A stretch of DNA of 64,000 nt from Ursidibacter maritimus (GCF_009761395.1 NZ_LEKN01000001.1:186001-250000), one strand, 5' to 3'; positions 37,354 through 47,844 are shown, numbered from the stretch's first letter. Numbers and translations: made by a program. The notes: generated by a model not told the origin, from the letters alone.

Positions 37354-38361
37354 TTACATTTCGTTTGGGTTCAAACCATAGCCATCTTTTTCTGTACGTT
37401 GATAAGAGATATTGATCAGTTTATTTGCAGAATACCAATCTAGCACAATTTCAACTTCTCCTTCCGCAAAAGGCCCTAAATGGTAAGGTGAATACACAAA
37501 ATAGATTCCCTCTGGGGCAAAATAGAAGTTTTCTGAAATTTCAATATCTTCTTTTTTTGCATAGCCGTCATATTGCCCTTGTTCATTTAAGCGATCACTA
37601 CGGTAGTTTTGCCATAACATTTCTTTAACCTGAGCCTGATTTTTAGGAGAAACTAGATCATCGACTTGAATGACGGCTTTTTTATTGGCATCCACATTGA
37701 TGTATCGAGTAAAATACATTCCGTGAGCTCCACCCGAATAAGTGTGCTGAACCATTGAAAATGTAGCAATGTTGTTACGTTGCCCAAGATAACTACTTTC
37801 AAGACTATAACTTAAGCCAATCGGTTTATCCTCTTTCGCTTCTGCAACTAACTCATTGTAATCTTTTTCTAAGCGTTCTTTGATAATTTCTTGCGTAAGC
37901 TCTGTCGGTACAGTCTCATTTTCTGCCTGTACATATTTAAACGCCTCTTTTAAAAGGAGCTGATCTAACCAATCAACTTTTGTAGTCGCTAGAGAAGCAA
38001 AAACACTGACGCCAGTTTCTTCACGATAGTATTCATCTGTTGGATCTTTCGGGTGCTTAACGGTTTCAGATTTATTAAAGATCGGGTTAATTTCTACTTG
38101 TAATGTAGGAAAACCAACTGATTTCTTATCTAATTCAGTTTTAGCCGTAAAATATTCGCCTTTCAGTGTTTCATATTCACTTTTCAGTTTATTAAGCTCT
38201 TCTGTTGTCGCACTTAAATCTGCTTGTGATTTTTTGAAGTCTGTTTCTAGTTGAACAATTTTTTTCTCTGCCTCAAATACTTTTTGTGGAAGGTTAGTAT
38301 CTTCACACGCTGTTAGTATTAACACTGAAGAAATCAGCATCGCAATTAATGATTTTTTCAT
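37354..38361 (-). CDS. Lipoprotein with coiled coil and DUF3298 (RsiV-like) domain
   Basis: 335 aa from MKKSLIAMLISSVLILTAC; AAGGAGAAC precedes this ATG, and the upstream open frame (to 38436) would run into the rpoD terminator. The lipobox LTAC puts the lipidated cysteine at residue 19. Residues 28-75 form an alpha-helical coiled coil (VFEAEKKIVQLETDFKKS and on). The C-terminal two-thirds carry DUF3298-type features: YSGGAHGMYFTRYINVD and FYFAPEGIYFVYSPYHLGPFAEG. Function is unknown; RsiV relatives bind lysozyme, but no sigma-binding part is present here. Confidence 0.88.
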   Translation of the reverse strand: MKKSLIAMLISSVLILTACEDTNLPQKVFEAEKKIVQLETDFKKSQADLSATTEELNKLKSEYETLKGEYFTAKTELDKKSVGFPTLQVEINPIFNKSETVKHPKDPTDEYYREETGVSVFASLATTKVDWLDQLLLKEAFKYVQAENETVPTELTQEIIKERLEKDYNELVAEAKEDKPIGLSYSLESSYLGQRNNIATFSMVQHTYSGGAHGMYFTRYINVDANKKAVIQVDDLVSPKNQAQVKEMLWQNYRSDRLNEQGQYDGYAKKEDIEISENFYFAPEGIYFVYSPYHLGPFAEGEVEIVLDWYSANKLINISYQRTEKDGYGLNPNEM

Positions 38362-38418
38362 AATGTTCTCCTTAATGATATATAAGCGGTTGCTTTCCAA
38401 AATTATTTTGCGAAAGAT

Positions 38419-38447
38419 AAAAAAATCCCTTGCCAATGAGGCAAGGG
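38419..38447 (-). terminator. rpoD terminator
   Basis: CCCTTGCC (38427-38434) and GGCAAGGG (38440-38447) with a 5-nt loop; on the minus strand it is followed by seven Ts. It ends the rpsU-dnaG-rpoD operon. Confidence 0.92.
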
Positions 38448-38454
38448 AAAAGAA

Positions 38455-40323
38455 TTAGTCATCTAAGAAACTGCGCAATGTTTCCGAACGGCTTGGGTGT
38501 CTTAGTTTGCGTAATGCTTTCGCTTCAATCTGACGAATACGCTCACGAGTTACATCAAACTGTTTACCCACTTCTTCAAGAGTATGGTCGGTATTCATAT
38601 CAATACCAAAACGCATACGCAGTACTTTCGCCTCACGCGGTGTTAGACCTTCTAAAACTTCATTAGTTGCAATACGCAAGCTTTCTGCTGTTGCTGAATC
38701 TAATGGTAATTCTAATGTACTATCTTCAATGAAATCACCTAAATGTGAATCGTCATCATCACCGACTGGTGTTTCCATCGAGATTGGCTCTTTAGCAATT
38801 TTTAACACCTTGCGAATTTTATCTTCAGGCATTCCCATTTTCTCTGCGAGTTCTTCAGGCGTTGCTTCTCGTCCCATTTCTTGTAAACATTGACGAGAAA
38901 TTCGGTTCAGTTTATTGATTGTTTCAATCATATGCACTGGAATACGGATTGTACGAGCTTGGTCGGCAATCGAACGTGTAATTGCTTGGCGGATCCACCA
39001 AGTTGCATAAGTTGAGAATTTATAACCACGGCGATATTCAAATTTATCGACCGCTTTCATTAAGCCGATATTTCCTTCTTGGATTAAATCAAGGAATTGC
39101 AAACCACGATTTGTGTATTTCTTGGCAATAGAAATAACCAAACGTAAGTTTGCTTCAACCATCTCTTTTTTCGCTTTGCGAGCTTTTAATTCGCCTTCAG
39201 AAATACGTCCGCCAATTTCACGAATTTGAGTAATCGTTAGTCCTGAGCGTTCTTCTAATTGTCGTAGATTCACAATGTTAATGCGGATTTGTTCTGCATA
39301 ATCGGCAAGTTTTGGAACCGCACCTTTTTTCGCATTGATTGCTTTCTCGATCCATTCGTCTGATGTTTCATTGCCTTGGAATGCTTTTAAGAAATCTGCT
39401 TTCTTCATTTGTGCATATTCAACGGCATAACGTTGAATCTGACGTTCTTCCACACGCACTTGTTTCATCATTTTTTGCATAAATTCAACTAATAAGTCGA
39501 ACTGTTTTGGCACTAAACGGAACTCTCTGAAAATATCAGACAAGGCTTGAATTTGATCTCGTGAGCGTTTGCTTGAACGTCCATATTTTTGGATGGTTTG
39601 TAATGCTTTCTCGTGTTGTTCACGCAATGCATTGAATTTTTCGCGAGCTAATTCTGGATCGATACTATTATCATCACCAGAATCAGAACTGCCATCGCTT
39701 TCATCTTCTTCATTTTCATCATCTACATCGGCAACAGTTTCTGAATTTTCTTCGTCATCTAAATTGACATCAATCTCTTCTAAAACAACGTTTTCTTCTA
39801 CATTTGGATCAACAAAAGCGGTCACTAAATCAGATAGACGCATTGTACCAGCTTCTACTTCGATATAGCGTCCGATAAATTCGCTTAATGCTTCTGGATA
39901 TTCAGCAACTGCACATTGAACCGCATTGATACCATCTTCAATACGTTTAGCAATATCAATTTCACCTTCACGAGTTAGAAGTTCAACTGTCCCCATTTCA
40001 CGCATATACATACGCACAGGATCGGTTGTTCGCCCTAATTCCGATTCCACAGTAGAAAGCACTTTTGTGGCTTCTTCTACGACATCTTCATCTGGTATAC
40101 CACCTGCTAGCATTAAATCATCCGCATCAGGTGCTCTTTCTAATACTTTGATCCCCATATCGTTGATCATTTGGATAATGTCTTCGATTTGATCGGCATC
40201 GACAAGCTCTTCAGGAAGATGGTCGTGAACTTCTGATAACGTTAAGTAGCCTTGCTCACGCCCTTGAGCGATAAGCAGTTCTAACTGAGATTGTTGTTCT
40301 TCTAATTGAGACTGTTGTTCCAT
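38455..40323 (-). CDS. rpoD: RNA polymerase sigma-70 factor RpoD
   Basis: 622 aa housekeeping sigma factor. Region 1.1 at the N-terminus, region 1.2 with [22 protein letters not shown] near residue 100, an acidic non-conserved insert ([21 protein letters not shown], about 185-215), region 2 with [22 protein letters not shown] near 435, and region 4.2 helix-turn-helix [22 protein letters not shown] near 580. It is third in the macromolecular synthesis operon with rpsU and dnaG. The C-terminus [10 protein letters not shown] is standard. Confidence 0.99.
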   Translation of the reverse strand: MEQQSQLEEQQSQLELLIAQGREQGYLTLSEVHDHLPEELVDADQIEDIIQMINDMGIKVLERAPDADDLMLAGGIPDEDVVEEATKVLSTVESELGRTTDPVRMYMREMGTVELLTREGEIDIAKRIEDGINAVQCAVAEYPEALSEFIGRYIEVEAGTMRLSDLVTAFVDPNVEENVVLEEIDVNLDDEENSETVADVDDENEEDESDGSSDSGDDNSIDPELAREKFNALREQHEKALQTIQKYGRSSKRSRDQIQALSDIFREFRLVPKQFDLLVEFMQKMMKQVRVEERQIQRYAVEYAQMKKADFLKAFQGNETSDEWIEKAINAKKGAVPKLADYAEQIRINIVNLRQLEERSGLTITQIREIGGRISEGELKARKAKKEMVEANLRLVISIAKKYTNRGLQFLDLIQEGNIGLMKAVDKFEYRRGYKFSTYATWWIRQAITRSIADQARTIRIPVHMIETINKLNRISRQCLQEMGREATPEELAEKMGMPEDKIRKVLKIAKEPISMETPVGDDDDSHLGDFIEDSTLELPLDSATAESLRIATNEVLEGLTPREAKVLRMRFGIDMNTDHTLEEVGKQFDVTRERIRQIEAKALRKLRHPSRSETLRSFLDD

Positions 40324-40427
40324 AGTTGTATCCGTTTTTGCATTTTACGAGGACAAAATAGTGATGGATTATACCACTCTTTACCCTTGATATGTAGCTT
40401 TGTAAAAAATTCCTTGGAAGTAACCGC

Positions 40428-42176
40428 TTAATTTTTCATAGAAAGCAAAGTAATCAGTGCCTGTTTTTCTTCTAGTGTTAAGGAAGATTGGCGATCTTTA
40501 GCTTGTAATCGTTCAATTTCTTGGTTCACAAACTTTTTATAAAAAAATCTGAGGGTTTCTTTGAACGTTTCTTCAATATTATCAGGTGCAACTAAATGAT
40601 CCCAATTTGCTAGCATTTCAAGGGCGCGATAATGCTCACTTTCTCGTAAATGTTCAAGTAATCCGCCCATGGTCATTCCCGGATGCTGTCGGCAAATATC
40701 CACTAATTCTAAGAAGAGTGGTGTTCCTTTTTCATCTAGTTGCTCTAATAAAATAATTTCTTCAGTAACAAAGCTCACTAGGGATGGGTTTTGTAATAAT
40801 AAGCCGATTAACAACCGCATTGGTGTTCGTTCAATTTTAGGTGTTTTAAGACCAGCATTTGTGCTATTTACTTGTTGCGGTAGAAGCGCTTCAATTTGAG
40901 CAGGATCTAAAATTCCTAATTTTTGTCCTAAAATATTGCGTAAATAGACTTGCAACATTTGACCTGGAATACGCTTAATCAATGGGATCGCTAGTGATGC
41001 GAGTTTAGATTTCCCTTCTTTGTTTGAAAGATCGACTTCTGCTAATAGTGAGTTAAATAAGAAATCGCTTAATGTTTGTGCTTGTTGTAAATAGGTTTCA
41101 AACCTTTCTTTTCCTTGCTGACGAACAAAAGTATCAGGATCTTCCCCATCAGGTAAGAAAATAAACTTTAACTGGCGACCATCGTGTAAATAAGGTAGGG
41201 AATTTTCTAATGCTCGCCAAGCCGCATCTCGACCCGCTCTATCGCCATCATAGCAGCAAATTACTTGCTCTGTGCAACGGAACATCTGCTGAATTTGTTC
41301 GCCTGTCGTGGCTGTACCCAAAGATGCCACGGCATTATTGATACCATATTGAGCAAGCGCAACGACATCCATATAGCCTTCCACTACAAATAGAAAATCG
41401 GGTTTCTCATTATGTTGTAAGGCTTGGTATAAACCGTAGAGTTCGTTACCCTTGTGGTAAGTTGTCGATTCAGGTGAGTTTAAATACTTCGGTTTTTCAT
41501 CGCCCATCACTCGCCCACCAAATGCAATTACTCGTCCACGTCTATCTCGAATCGGGAACATTACTCGGTTACGAAAACGGTCGTAAACATTTCCACGATC
41601 GTTTTTAGAAAGCATTCCTGTATCTAATAATTTCTGGACTTCATCTTGACTTGTCCCAAATTTTCGCAAGACAGAATCCATTGCATTAGGTGCAAATCCG
41701 ATTTCAAAACGTTGAATAATTTCGGTAGATAAGCCACGATAGTCCAAATATGCTTGACTGGCTTGGTCTTGCTTTAGCTGTTGTTGGTAAAATTGGGCAA
41801 CCGCATTAAGTAATTCGTATAGATTACGTCTGGTTTGTAAACTCGTTTGTGGCTTTCCATCCCTATTTAACACATTCTCACGTGGAACTTCTAGTCCGTG
41901 TAATGCAGCAAGTTCTTCTATCGCTTCAGGAAATTCAAGTTTGTCATATTCCATTAAAAAGCTAATCACATTACCATGTACCCCACAGCCGAAACAGTGG
42001 TAAAACTGCTTGGATTGGCTAACGGTAAATGATGGAGATTTTTCGTGATGAAACGGACAGCAGGCTTGATAATCACGTCCAGCCTTTTTCAATTTAACAC
42101 GACTGTTGATAAGCTCAACAATATCGGTTCGAGCAATAAGATCATCAATAAATGAACGTGGAATTGTGCCTTTCAT
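40428..42176 (-). CDS. dnaG: DNA primase
   Basis: 582 aa, as in E. coli. Zinc-binding domain CPFHHEKSPSFTVSQSKQFYHCFGCG at about residues 40-65, Toprim core with FVVEGYMDVVALAQYG near 262 and CCYDGDRAGRDAAWRA near 305, and a C-terminal helicase-binding domain. It makes RNA primers for replication. It lies between rpsU and rpoD, with 104 bases to rpoD. Confidence 0.98.
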   Translation of the reverse strand: MKGTIPRSFIDDLIARTDIVELINSRVKLKKAGRDYQACCPFHHEKSPSFTVSQSKQFYHCFGCGVHGNVISFLMEYDKLEFPEAIEELAALHGLEVPRENVLNRDGKPQTSLQTRRNLYELLNAVAQFYQQQLKQDQASQAYLDYRGLSTEIIQRFEIGFAPNAMDSVLRKFGTSQDEVQKLLDTGMLSKNDRGNVYDRFRNRVMFPIRDRRGRVIAFGGRVMGDEKPKYLNSPESTTYHKGNELYGLYQALQHNEKPDFLFVVEGYMDVVALAQYGINNAVASLGTATTGEQIQQMFRCTEQVICCYDGDRAGRDAAWRALENSLPYLHDGRQLKFIFLPDGEDPDTFVRQQGKERFETYLQQAQTLSDFLFNSLLAEVDLSNKEGKSKLASLAIPLIKRIPGQMLQVYLRNILGQKLGILDPAQIEALLPQQVNSTNAGLKTPKIERTPMRLLIGLLLQNPSLVSFVTEEIILLEQLDEKGTPLFLELVDICRQHPGMTMGGLLEHLRESEHYRALEMLANWDHLVAPDNIEETFKETLRFFYKKFVNQEIERLQAKDRQSSLTLEEKQALITLLSMKN

Positions 42177-42268
42177 TGAATATCCTTGCGAGAGAATAAT
42201 AAGCGGTTAGATTTTATAAAAATTTTGCAAAATATAAATGCTTATAAAATGGGATATTTATAAATGCC

Positions 42269-42300
42269 GAAACCGTGATTCCAATTGGTTTCACGGTTTC
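42269..42300 (-). terminator. rpsU-dnaG intergenic hairpin
   Basis: GAAACCGTGA (42269-42278) pairs with TCACGGTTTC (42291-42300), a 10-bp perfect stem with a 12-nt loop, just past the rpsU stop. The E. coli operon has a partial terminator at the same position that lowers primase levels; no clear T tract is seen here. Confidence 0.6.
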
Positions 42301-42323
42301 TTGAATAACGTTAAAACGTTAAA

Positions 42324-42539
42324 TTAGTATAAACGTGTGTTACGTGCGTTCTCACGAGCATTACGTTTAGCGTGACGTTTTGCTAAAGATGCATTCTCAC
42401 GTTTACGTACAGCAGCTGGTTTTTCGTAGAATTCACGAGCGCGAACTTCTGCTAAAATACCCGCTTTTTCGCAAGAGCGTTTGAAACGACGTAATGCAAC
42501 GTCAAATGATTCATTTTCACGAACTTTAATTACTGGCAT
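42324..42539 (-). CDS. rpsU: 30S ribosomal protein S21
   Basis: 71 aa, [21 protein letters not shown], the standard S21 sequence, basic and ending in [11 protein letters not shown]. It is first in the operon rpsU-dnaG-rpoD, preceded by a GAGGTG ribosome site (TTGAGGTGATGGCAT ATG region). Confidence 0.98.
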   Translation of the reverse strand: MPVIKVRENESFDVALRRFKRSCEKAGILAEVRAREFYEKPAAVRKRENASLAKRHAKRNARENARNTRLY

Positions 42540-43378
42540 ATGCCATCACCTCAAGGAAATATATGTTTAAAATAAGCTGCAATCTATTTCGATTAGTCTG
42601 TTTTAGCCATAATCGTCAGCAGCATAGAACTAAAAAAGGTGTGCCATTTTACCGCAGTATAATCATTAAGTAAAGAACTAGTTACAGCGAATTTTGATTT
42701 TATCAAGGGGAAATAGTATATGTTGCCCATTTTTCAAGCCATGCCCGAGCAACAGGCGATATCTAAACTCATTACATCAATTTGCTCTCGTTATCTTTCT
42801 CGGCATACTCCACTGTAATCATTCCAAGTTTAAGGCGGCAAGGATAATTGATGTAACATGGCTAGATTTTTTGCTCTCGCCTATCACTAATGTCTCTGCA
42901 TCAACATCTAAATTACTGATATAAAAGTATTTTTTTATATGTTCGAGAAACCAATAAATTGTCGAAAAAACTGAAAACATTCATTTTATGACTCGTACTG
43001 AGATTGCATATAAATCGCTATTAGATCATAAAATTATGGAAAGTATGATCTTACCCGGGTATTTGTCAAAAAATCGCTCTGTTTTACCTTTCTATTTTCT
43101 GCGTTAAATGCCATAATGGCACGTTTTTCTCGCTATGCGGACTGCTCGGCAGTTTTACAAAAAATAGGGAAGAAAACACCGCTTGTTATTTCAATTAAAC
43201 AGGCATAACTGATTGATTATGCAGCCAAAAGTTTTTGAGTGTAAGACATAAAAAATATCATCATAGGCACAGCTTGTCTGATATTACATTATTAAGACAA
43301 TCGGGAGATTGCCACTATCGGCTTAGTACGAAAAAGACAAGTGTGTATTACAAAATAAAACAATAATGAGAAAACACA
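42540..43378. other. Gene-poor region upstream of rne with decayed coding
   Basis: No intact gene. Short plus-strand fragments look like broken coding. At 42720-42818 a 32-codon ORF (MLPIFQAMPEQQAISKLITS and on) is followed in another frame by FKAARIIDVTWLDFLLSPI. At 42988-43107 a 39-codon ORF starts MTRTEIAYKSLLDHKIMESM and continues ILPG, which faintly resembles a GntR-family N-terminus. At 43115 onward another frame reads MARFSRYADCSAVLQKIGKK. I recognise none firmly. Bases about 43260-43378 probably belong to the rne 5' leader, with small hairpins (TTGTCT/AGACAA; CAATC-GGGA-GATTG). Confidence 0.45.
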
Positions 43379-46273
43379 ATGAAAAGAATGTTAATCAATG
43401 CAACTCAAAAAGAAGAGTTGCGAGTTGCTCTTGTTGATGGGCAACGTTTATTCGATTTGGATATTGAAAGTCCAGGTCATGAACAGAAAAAAGCCAATAT
43501 TTACAAAGGGAAAATTACCCGAGTAGAACCCAGTCTTGAAGCCGCTTTTGTTGATTACGGAGCAGAGCGTCATGGTTTCTTACCGTTAAAAGAAATTTCA
43601 CGCGAATATTTCCCTGAAGGTTATGTTTTCCAAGGTCGCCCAAATATCAAAGACATTATCCAAGAAGGACAAGAAGTGATTGTCCAAGTGGGTAAAGAAG
43701 AACGTGGTAACAAAGGTGCGGCACTCACTACTTTTATCTCATTAGCGGGTAGTTACTTGGTTTTAATGCCAAACAACCCGAGAGCTGGTGGGATTTCTCG
43801 CCGTATTGAAGGCGATGAACGTTTAGAACTGAAAGAAGCATTAGATAGCTTGACAGTTCCTGATGATGTGGGTCTAATTGTCCGCACTGCTGGCGTTGGA
43901 AAATCACCAGAAGAGTTACAATGGGACTTAAAAGTTCTTCTTCACCATTGGGAGGCGATCAAAAAAGCAGCAGAGTCTCGCCCGGCACCATTCTTAATTC
44001 ACCAAGAAAGCGATGTGATTGTACGTGCAATTCGTGATTATTTGCGTCGTGACATTGGTGAAATTTTAATTGATAACAAAAAAGTCTTTGAAAAAGCAAA
44101 AAATCATATTCGTTTAGTGCGTCCTGATTTTATCAATCGTGTGCGCTTATACGAAGGTGAAGTACCGCTATTCAGTCATTATCAAATTGAATCACAAATT
44201 GAATCCGCCTTCCAACGTGAGGTGCGTTTACCTTCTGGTGGCTCAATTGTTATTGATGTCACTGAAGCCTTAACGGCAATTGATATTAACTCATCACGAG
44301 CAACTCGTGGTGGTGATATTGAAGAAACAGCATTAAATACTAACTTAGAAGCTGCTGATGAAATTGCTCGCCAACTCCGTTTACGTGACTTAGGGGGCTT
44401 AATTGTCATTGACTTTATTGATATGACGCCAGTTCGTCATCAACGTGAAGTAGAAAATCGTATTCGTGAAGCCACTCGCCAAGACCGAGCAAGAATTCAA
44501 TTTGGTCGTATTTCTCGTTTTGGCTTATTGGAAATGTCTCGCCAGCGTTTAAGCCCATCATTGAGTGAAGCTTCATCACACGTTTGCCCACGTTGCCAAG
44601 GCACTGGAAAAATTCGTGATAATGAATCTATCGCTTTATCTATTCTGCGTTTAGTGGAAGAAGAAGCAATTAAAGAGAACTCTGTTCAGGTACATACCAT
44701 TGTTCCAGTTGAAATTGCCTCTTACTTGTTGAACGAAAAACGTAAAGCTATCAGTGATATTGAGAAACGTCATAATGTTCAAGTGATTGTTGTACCAACA
44801 GAAAGTATGCAAACACCACACTTTAGTGTGTATCGTTTGCGTGAAAATGAAGTTGTTCCAACGTTGAGTTATGATTTAGCGAAACGTTATCAAGAAAAAT
44901 CTGAAGATAATTGTGAAACACATCATCATTCTGAAGATGCTTTAGTGAGCCGTAATGAGCCTGTATTAACAGTAGAGTCTGTATTACAGAGTACAGAGTT
45001 AAATCTTCAACCTGCACCAACGCCAACTGAGCCAGCAAAACCATCATTGATTAGTCGTTTATTGGCAACAATTAAAGGGTGGTTTAGCGAAGCGCCGAAA
45101 GAGCCAGAGAAGAAAACAAAAGGTAAAACGCGTAATTCAAGAGATCGCCGTCAGCAACGCCGTGAACGTCCTACTCGTAACGAGCGACAAGAGCGTAAAG
45201 CACCACAAGAAGAAGCGAAATCAACGGAGTCGAAAAAGCGCCGAGAAGTTGTGGAAGAAGTGGTTGCAGTTCAAGAAAAAGAGCGAGATACCAAAATTGC
45301 AGAGCGTCGCCAACGTCGCGATTTACGCAAAAAAGTACGAGTTGAAAATGTGGCTGACAATACCCAAGAAGTAGCAAAAGTTGAAACTGCAAAAGCAGAA
45401 GCACCAACCAATGACGTGAAAGCAACGAAAGCTGCTAGCATTCAGCAATTTGTTGAACCAAAAGTAGATAATGTTGAACCTGTCATTACAACAGCCGAAA
45501 CTGAAGAACGGAGTGAAGGACGAGAATCTCGTCAGCGTCGTTTACCGCGTCATTTACGAGTGGGTAATCAACGTCGTCGTGAACGTAAAGATGAAGTTAA
45601 AGCACCAATGCCATTGACTTCAGCTGTTGCCTCGCCTGAATTTGCAAGCGGTAAGATCTGGGTAAAAGTTTGCGAAACAGTAAGACAAGAAGAAAAACCA
45701 ACATTCTTATCTGTTGATGAAATGTTGCAACAACAAGAGAAAAGTGTTCAACCCGTAGTTGAAAGTAGCACGCCTTTCGGTACTGTTGTTACCCAAGAAA
45801 CAGATCGTGATTTGGTAAAAGAGCACCAGTATCCAAAAGAGTCTGTAGCTAGTGAGAATGTTCAATTAACATCAGATGTTACAACCATTGAGCCATTTGG
45901 CTTAGTAGTTTCTCAACCTACAAATCGCGATCTAGTAAAAGAAAATCACGAACGTCGCCATATTGAGTTAGTTGAAAGCGATAAGATTCAATCAAATGTT
46001 GATGTAGCAAATGTGGAGCAAACGGAGCAAGTAATTGGAATTTACCAAAGCAATTATCAATTTGAAGGTAAATTAGGCACGTTCTCTCGAGTTAGCCATA
46101 CTAAAGCGGATACGGTGATTGCTGCATCTTCTGATGAGCAGACCGAACCATTCCCAATTACAGAGTGGCAAGGTTCTAAATACTATTTCTACGGAAAAGG
46201 ATTTGGTGGGCATAGTAGCGCAGTAAGTCACGTTTATTCAGCATCAAGAACAACCAATTCGGTGCAAGAATAA
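43379..46273 (+). CDS. rne: Ribonuclease E
   Basis: 964 aa. The N-terminal catalytic half has the S1 domain ([24 protein letters not shown], residues 34-57), the DNase-I-like site with [21 protein letters not shown] near residue 295 and [11 protein letters not shown] near 340 (the two metal aspartates), and the zinc-link CPRCQGTGK near 403. The C-terminal half is a charged, disordered scaffold: Arg-rich [20 protein letters not shown] near 585-605 suits RNA binding. Near the end the motif PFGxVVxQxTxRDLVKE occurs twice (residues 799-815 and 839-855). It initiates mRNA decay and tRNA/rRNA processing. Its inhibitor rraB is also in this window. Confidence 0.98.
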   Translation: MKRMLINATQKEELRVALVDGQRLFDLDIESPGHEQKKANIYKGKITRVEPSLEAAFVDYGAERHGFLPLKEISREYFPEGYVFQGRPNIKDIIQEGQEVIVQVGKEERGNKGAALTTFISLAGSYLVLMPNNPRAGGISRRIEGDERLELKEALDSLTVPDDVGLIVRTAGVGKSPEELQWDLKVLLHHWEAIKKAAESRPAPFLIHQESDVIVRAIRDYLRRDIGEILIDNKKVFEKAKNHIRLVRPDFINRVRLYEGEVPLFSHYQIESQIESAFQREVRLPSGGSIVIDVTEALTAIDINSSRATRGGDIEETALNTNLEAADEIARQLRLRDLGGLIVIDFIDMTPVRHQREVENRIREATRQDRARIQFGRISRFGLLEMSRQRLSPSLSEASSHVCPRCQGTGKIRDNESIALSILRLVEEEAIKENSVQVHTIVPVEIASYLLNEKRKAISDIEKRHNVQVIVVPTESMQTPHFSVYRLRENEVVPTLSYDLAKRYQEKSEDNCETHHHSEDALVSRNEPVLTVESVLQSTELNLQPAPTPTEPAKPSLISRLLATIKGWFSEAPKEPEKKTKGKTRNSRDRRQQRRERPTRNERQERKAPQEEAKSTESKKRREVVEEVVAVQEKERDTKIAERRQRRDLRKKVRVENVADNTQEVAKVETAKAEAPTNDVKATKAASIQQFVEPKVDNVEPVITTAETEERSEGRESRQRRLPRHLRVGNQRRRERKDEVKAPMPLTSAVASPEFASGKIWVKVCETVRQEEKPTFLSVDEMLQQQEKSVQPVVESSTPFGTVVTQETDRDLVKEHQYPKESVASENVQLTSDVTTIEPFGLVVSQPTNRDLVKENHERRHIELVESDKIQSNVDVANVEQTEQVIGIYQSNYQFEGKLGTFSRVSHTKADTVIAASSDEQTEPFPITEWQGSKYYFYGKGFGGHSSAVSHVYSASRTTNSVQE
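45773..45946 (+). repeat. Duplicated linear motif in the RNase E tail
   Basis: Two copies of a PFG-VV-Q-T-RDLVKE block, encoded at about 45773-45826 and 45893-45946 with about 23 residues between. They lie in otherwise low-complexity sequence, which suggests a binding motif. Confidence 0.7.
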
Positions 46274-46365
46274 TCAAATGATGATAAATAGAGAGTCATT
46301 GTGAACTTTTTTCAAAAAAGGCTCTCTAATTGCATCGTTTAACCCTTCAATTTAAGGAATTGATT

Positions 46366-47109
46366 ATGAAAAAATCATTATTAGCATTATTAGTATTAGG
46401 CTCAACTTTAACGTTAGCAGCTTGTGACCAAGCAAAAGAGAAAGCCGCAGAAGTTAAACAGGCAACAGAAACTAAAGTAGAGCAAGCGAAAGCAGCGGTT
46501 GTTGAAGCCAAAGATGCGGCAGCAGATAAAGCAACTGAAATGAAGGATGCAGCGGCAGCAAAAACAGAAGAAGTGAAAGCAGCTGTGGTTGAAGCTAAAG
46601 ATGCGGCGGCAGCAAAAGCAACTGAAATGAAGGATGCAGCGGCAGCAAAAACAGAAGAAGTTAAAGCAGCTGCGGTTGAAGCTAAAGATGCGGTAGCAGC
46701 AAAAGCAACAGAAATGAAAGATGCAGCGGCAGCAAAAACAGAAGAAGTTAAAGCAACTGCGGTTGAAGCTAAAGATTCGGCAGCAGCAAAAGCAACTGAA
46801 ATGAAAGATGCAGCGGCAGCAAAAACAGAAGAAGTTAAAGCAGCTGTAGTTGAAGCTAAAGATTCGGCAGCAGCAAAAGCAACTGAAATGAAAGATGCAG
46901 CGGCAGCAAAAACAGAAGAAGTTAAAGCAGCTGTAGTTGAAGCTAAAGATGCGGCAGCGACAAAAGCAACTGAAATGAAAGATGCAGCGGCAACAAAAAT
47001 GGCAGAAGCTAAAGATGCAATGAAAAATGCAGTTTCTGAAGCAAAAGATGCTATGAAGGCTGTTGGTGAAAAAGTAGAAGAAATAAAACCTTCAACTGAA
47101 ACCAAATAA
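46366..47109 (+). CDS. Lipoprotein made of LEA-like 29-residue repeats
   Basis: 247 aa from MKKSLLALLVLGSTLTLAAC (AAGGAATTGATT upstream); the lipidated cysteine is residue 20. Residues 44-217 hold six near-identical 29-residue repeats. Each can be read as 11+11+7: AKDAAAAKATE, MKDAAAAKTEE, VKAAVVE. That is the 11-residue amphipathic pattern of group-3 LEA and apolipoprotein-like helices. The rest is also Ala/Lys/Glu-rich helix. Expected location is the periplasmic face or surface of a membrane. Function unknown; the sequence suggests a long helical rod or membrane-lying helix. It is followed by its own terminator and a related lipoprotein. Confidence 0.85.
   Translation: MKKSLLALLVLGSTLTLAACDQAKEKAAEVKQATETKVEQAKAAVVEAKDAAADKATEMKDAAAAKTEEVKAAVVEAKDAAAAKATEMKDAAAAKTEEVKAAAVEAKDAVAAKATEMKDAAAAKTEEVKATAVEAKDSAAAKATEMKDAAAAKTEEVKAAVVEAKDSAAAKATEMKDAAAAKTEEVKAAVVEAKDAAATKATEMKDAAATKMAEAKDAMKNAVSEAKDAMKAVGEKVEEIKPSTETK
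46495..47016 (+). repeat. Tandem 87-bp coding repeats, six copies
   Basis: Units start at 46495, 46582, 46669, 46756, 46843 and 46930; the last is partly diverged. Differences are mostly single bases, so the array is probably young and could vary in length between strains without frameshift (87 = 29 codons). Confidence 0.9.
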
Positions 47110-47124
47110 TTTTAGTTTATATTT

Positions 47125-47150
47125 AGGCACAGTTTTCTGTGCCTTTATTT
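47125..47150 (+). terminator. Terminator after the LEA-like lipoprotein gene
   Basis: AGGCACAG (47125-47132) and CTGTGCCT (47137-47144) with a TTTT loop, followed by TTATTTTA. Confidence 0.82.
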
Positions 47151-47175
47151 TATTGAAAACATAGGGGAATTTAAA

Positions 47176-47844
47176 ATGAAGAAATCATTATTAGCGATTG
47201 CATTGGGAACTGTTTTTACTTTAACTGCTTGTGATAATGGAAAAAGTAAACTCGAAGCAGATTTAAAGGTATCTCAAGAAAAATTTGCTCAATTAGAAAA
47301 AGTTGCAAATGAGAAGTTAGTCGAAATCCAGAAAATTGCTGAAGAACATATAGCTAAAGCATATGAAGAAGCTGATGCAAAAGTAGCTCAAGTAAAACAA
47401 CAAGCAGATGAAAAAGTTGCAGAAGCAAACAAATCTGCAGAAGAAAGAATTGCAAAAATTAAGCAAGAAACAGAAAAACAGCTGACAGAAATGAAAAATT
47501 CAGTAGAAAGCCAAGTGGCAGAAGCAAGAAAAATTTCAGACGATAAATGGCAAGAAGTGAAGCAAGCTATTGAAGCTAAGTTAAGTCAGCCAAAACAAGC
47601 GGTTGCAGAAGTAGTTGAAGAGGTGAAAAAAACTACATCAGAAAAGAAAAGTAAGTTATCTGAAGCGTTAGGTGAAGTGAAAGAGTCTTTAAGCTCAACA
47701 TTAAAAGATGCCAAAGAAGTCATTGCAGATAAAATGGACAGTGCAGGAAAAGTAATTCAAAATGTAGCTTCTGATCTTAAAAGTGGAACGAAAGAAGCCC
47801 CGAATGCTGTGGAGAGCAATGAAGAGCCTAAAACTGAAAAATAA
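47176..47844 (+). CDS. Coiled-coil lipoprotein
   Basis: 222 aa. Signal and lipobox MKKSLLAIALGTVFTLTAC give a lipidated cysteine at residue 19; the leader is closely like that of the preceding gene, which suggests paralogy. Residues 25-140 are a continuous charged helix with heptad-like spacing (KFAQLEKVANEKLVEIQK, ADAKVAQVKQQADEKVAEA). The tail is Ser/Lys-rich and ends EEPKTEK, similar to the STETK end of its neighbour. No known family recognised. GGGGAATTTAAA precedes the ATG. Confidence 0.83.
   Translation: MKKSLLAIALGTVFTLTACDNGKSKLEADLKVSQEKFAQLEKVANEKLVEIQKIAEEHIAKAYEEADAKVAQVKQQADEKVAEANKSAEERIAKIKQETEKQLTEMKNSVESQVAEARKISDDKWQEVKQAIEAKLSQPKQAVAEVVEEVKKTTSEKKSKLSEALGEVKESLSSTLKDAKEVIADKMDSAGKVIQNVASDLKSGTKEAPNAVESNEEPKTEK

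Noticed and set aside
42694-42924. 76-codon plus-strand frame before rne
   Set aside because: No ribosome site and no recognisable domain; reported instead as part of a decayed region.
46495-47016. CRISPR-like repeat array
   Set aside because: Units are 87 bp, directly adjacent without unique spacers, and in frame inside a lipoprotein gene.
46347-47105. A 252-codon open frame on the minus strand opposite the LEA-like lipoprotein
   Set aside because: It is the antisense reading of the Ala/Lys/Glu repeats, rich in Ser/Ala/Phe with no start signals; the plus-strand lipoprotein has signal peptide, lipobox and ribosome site.
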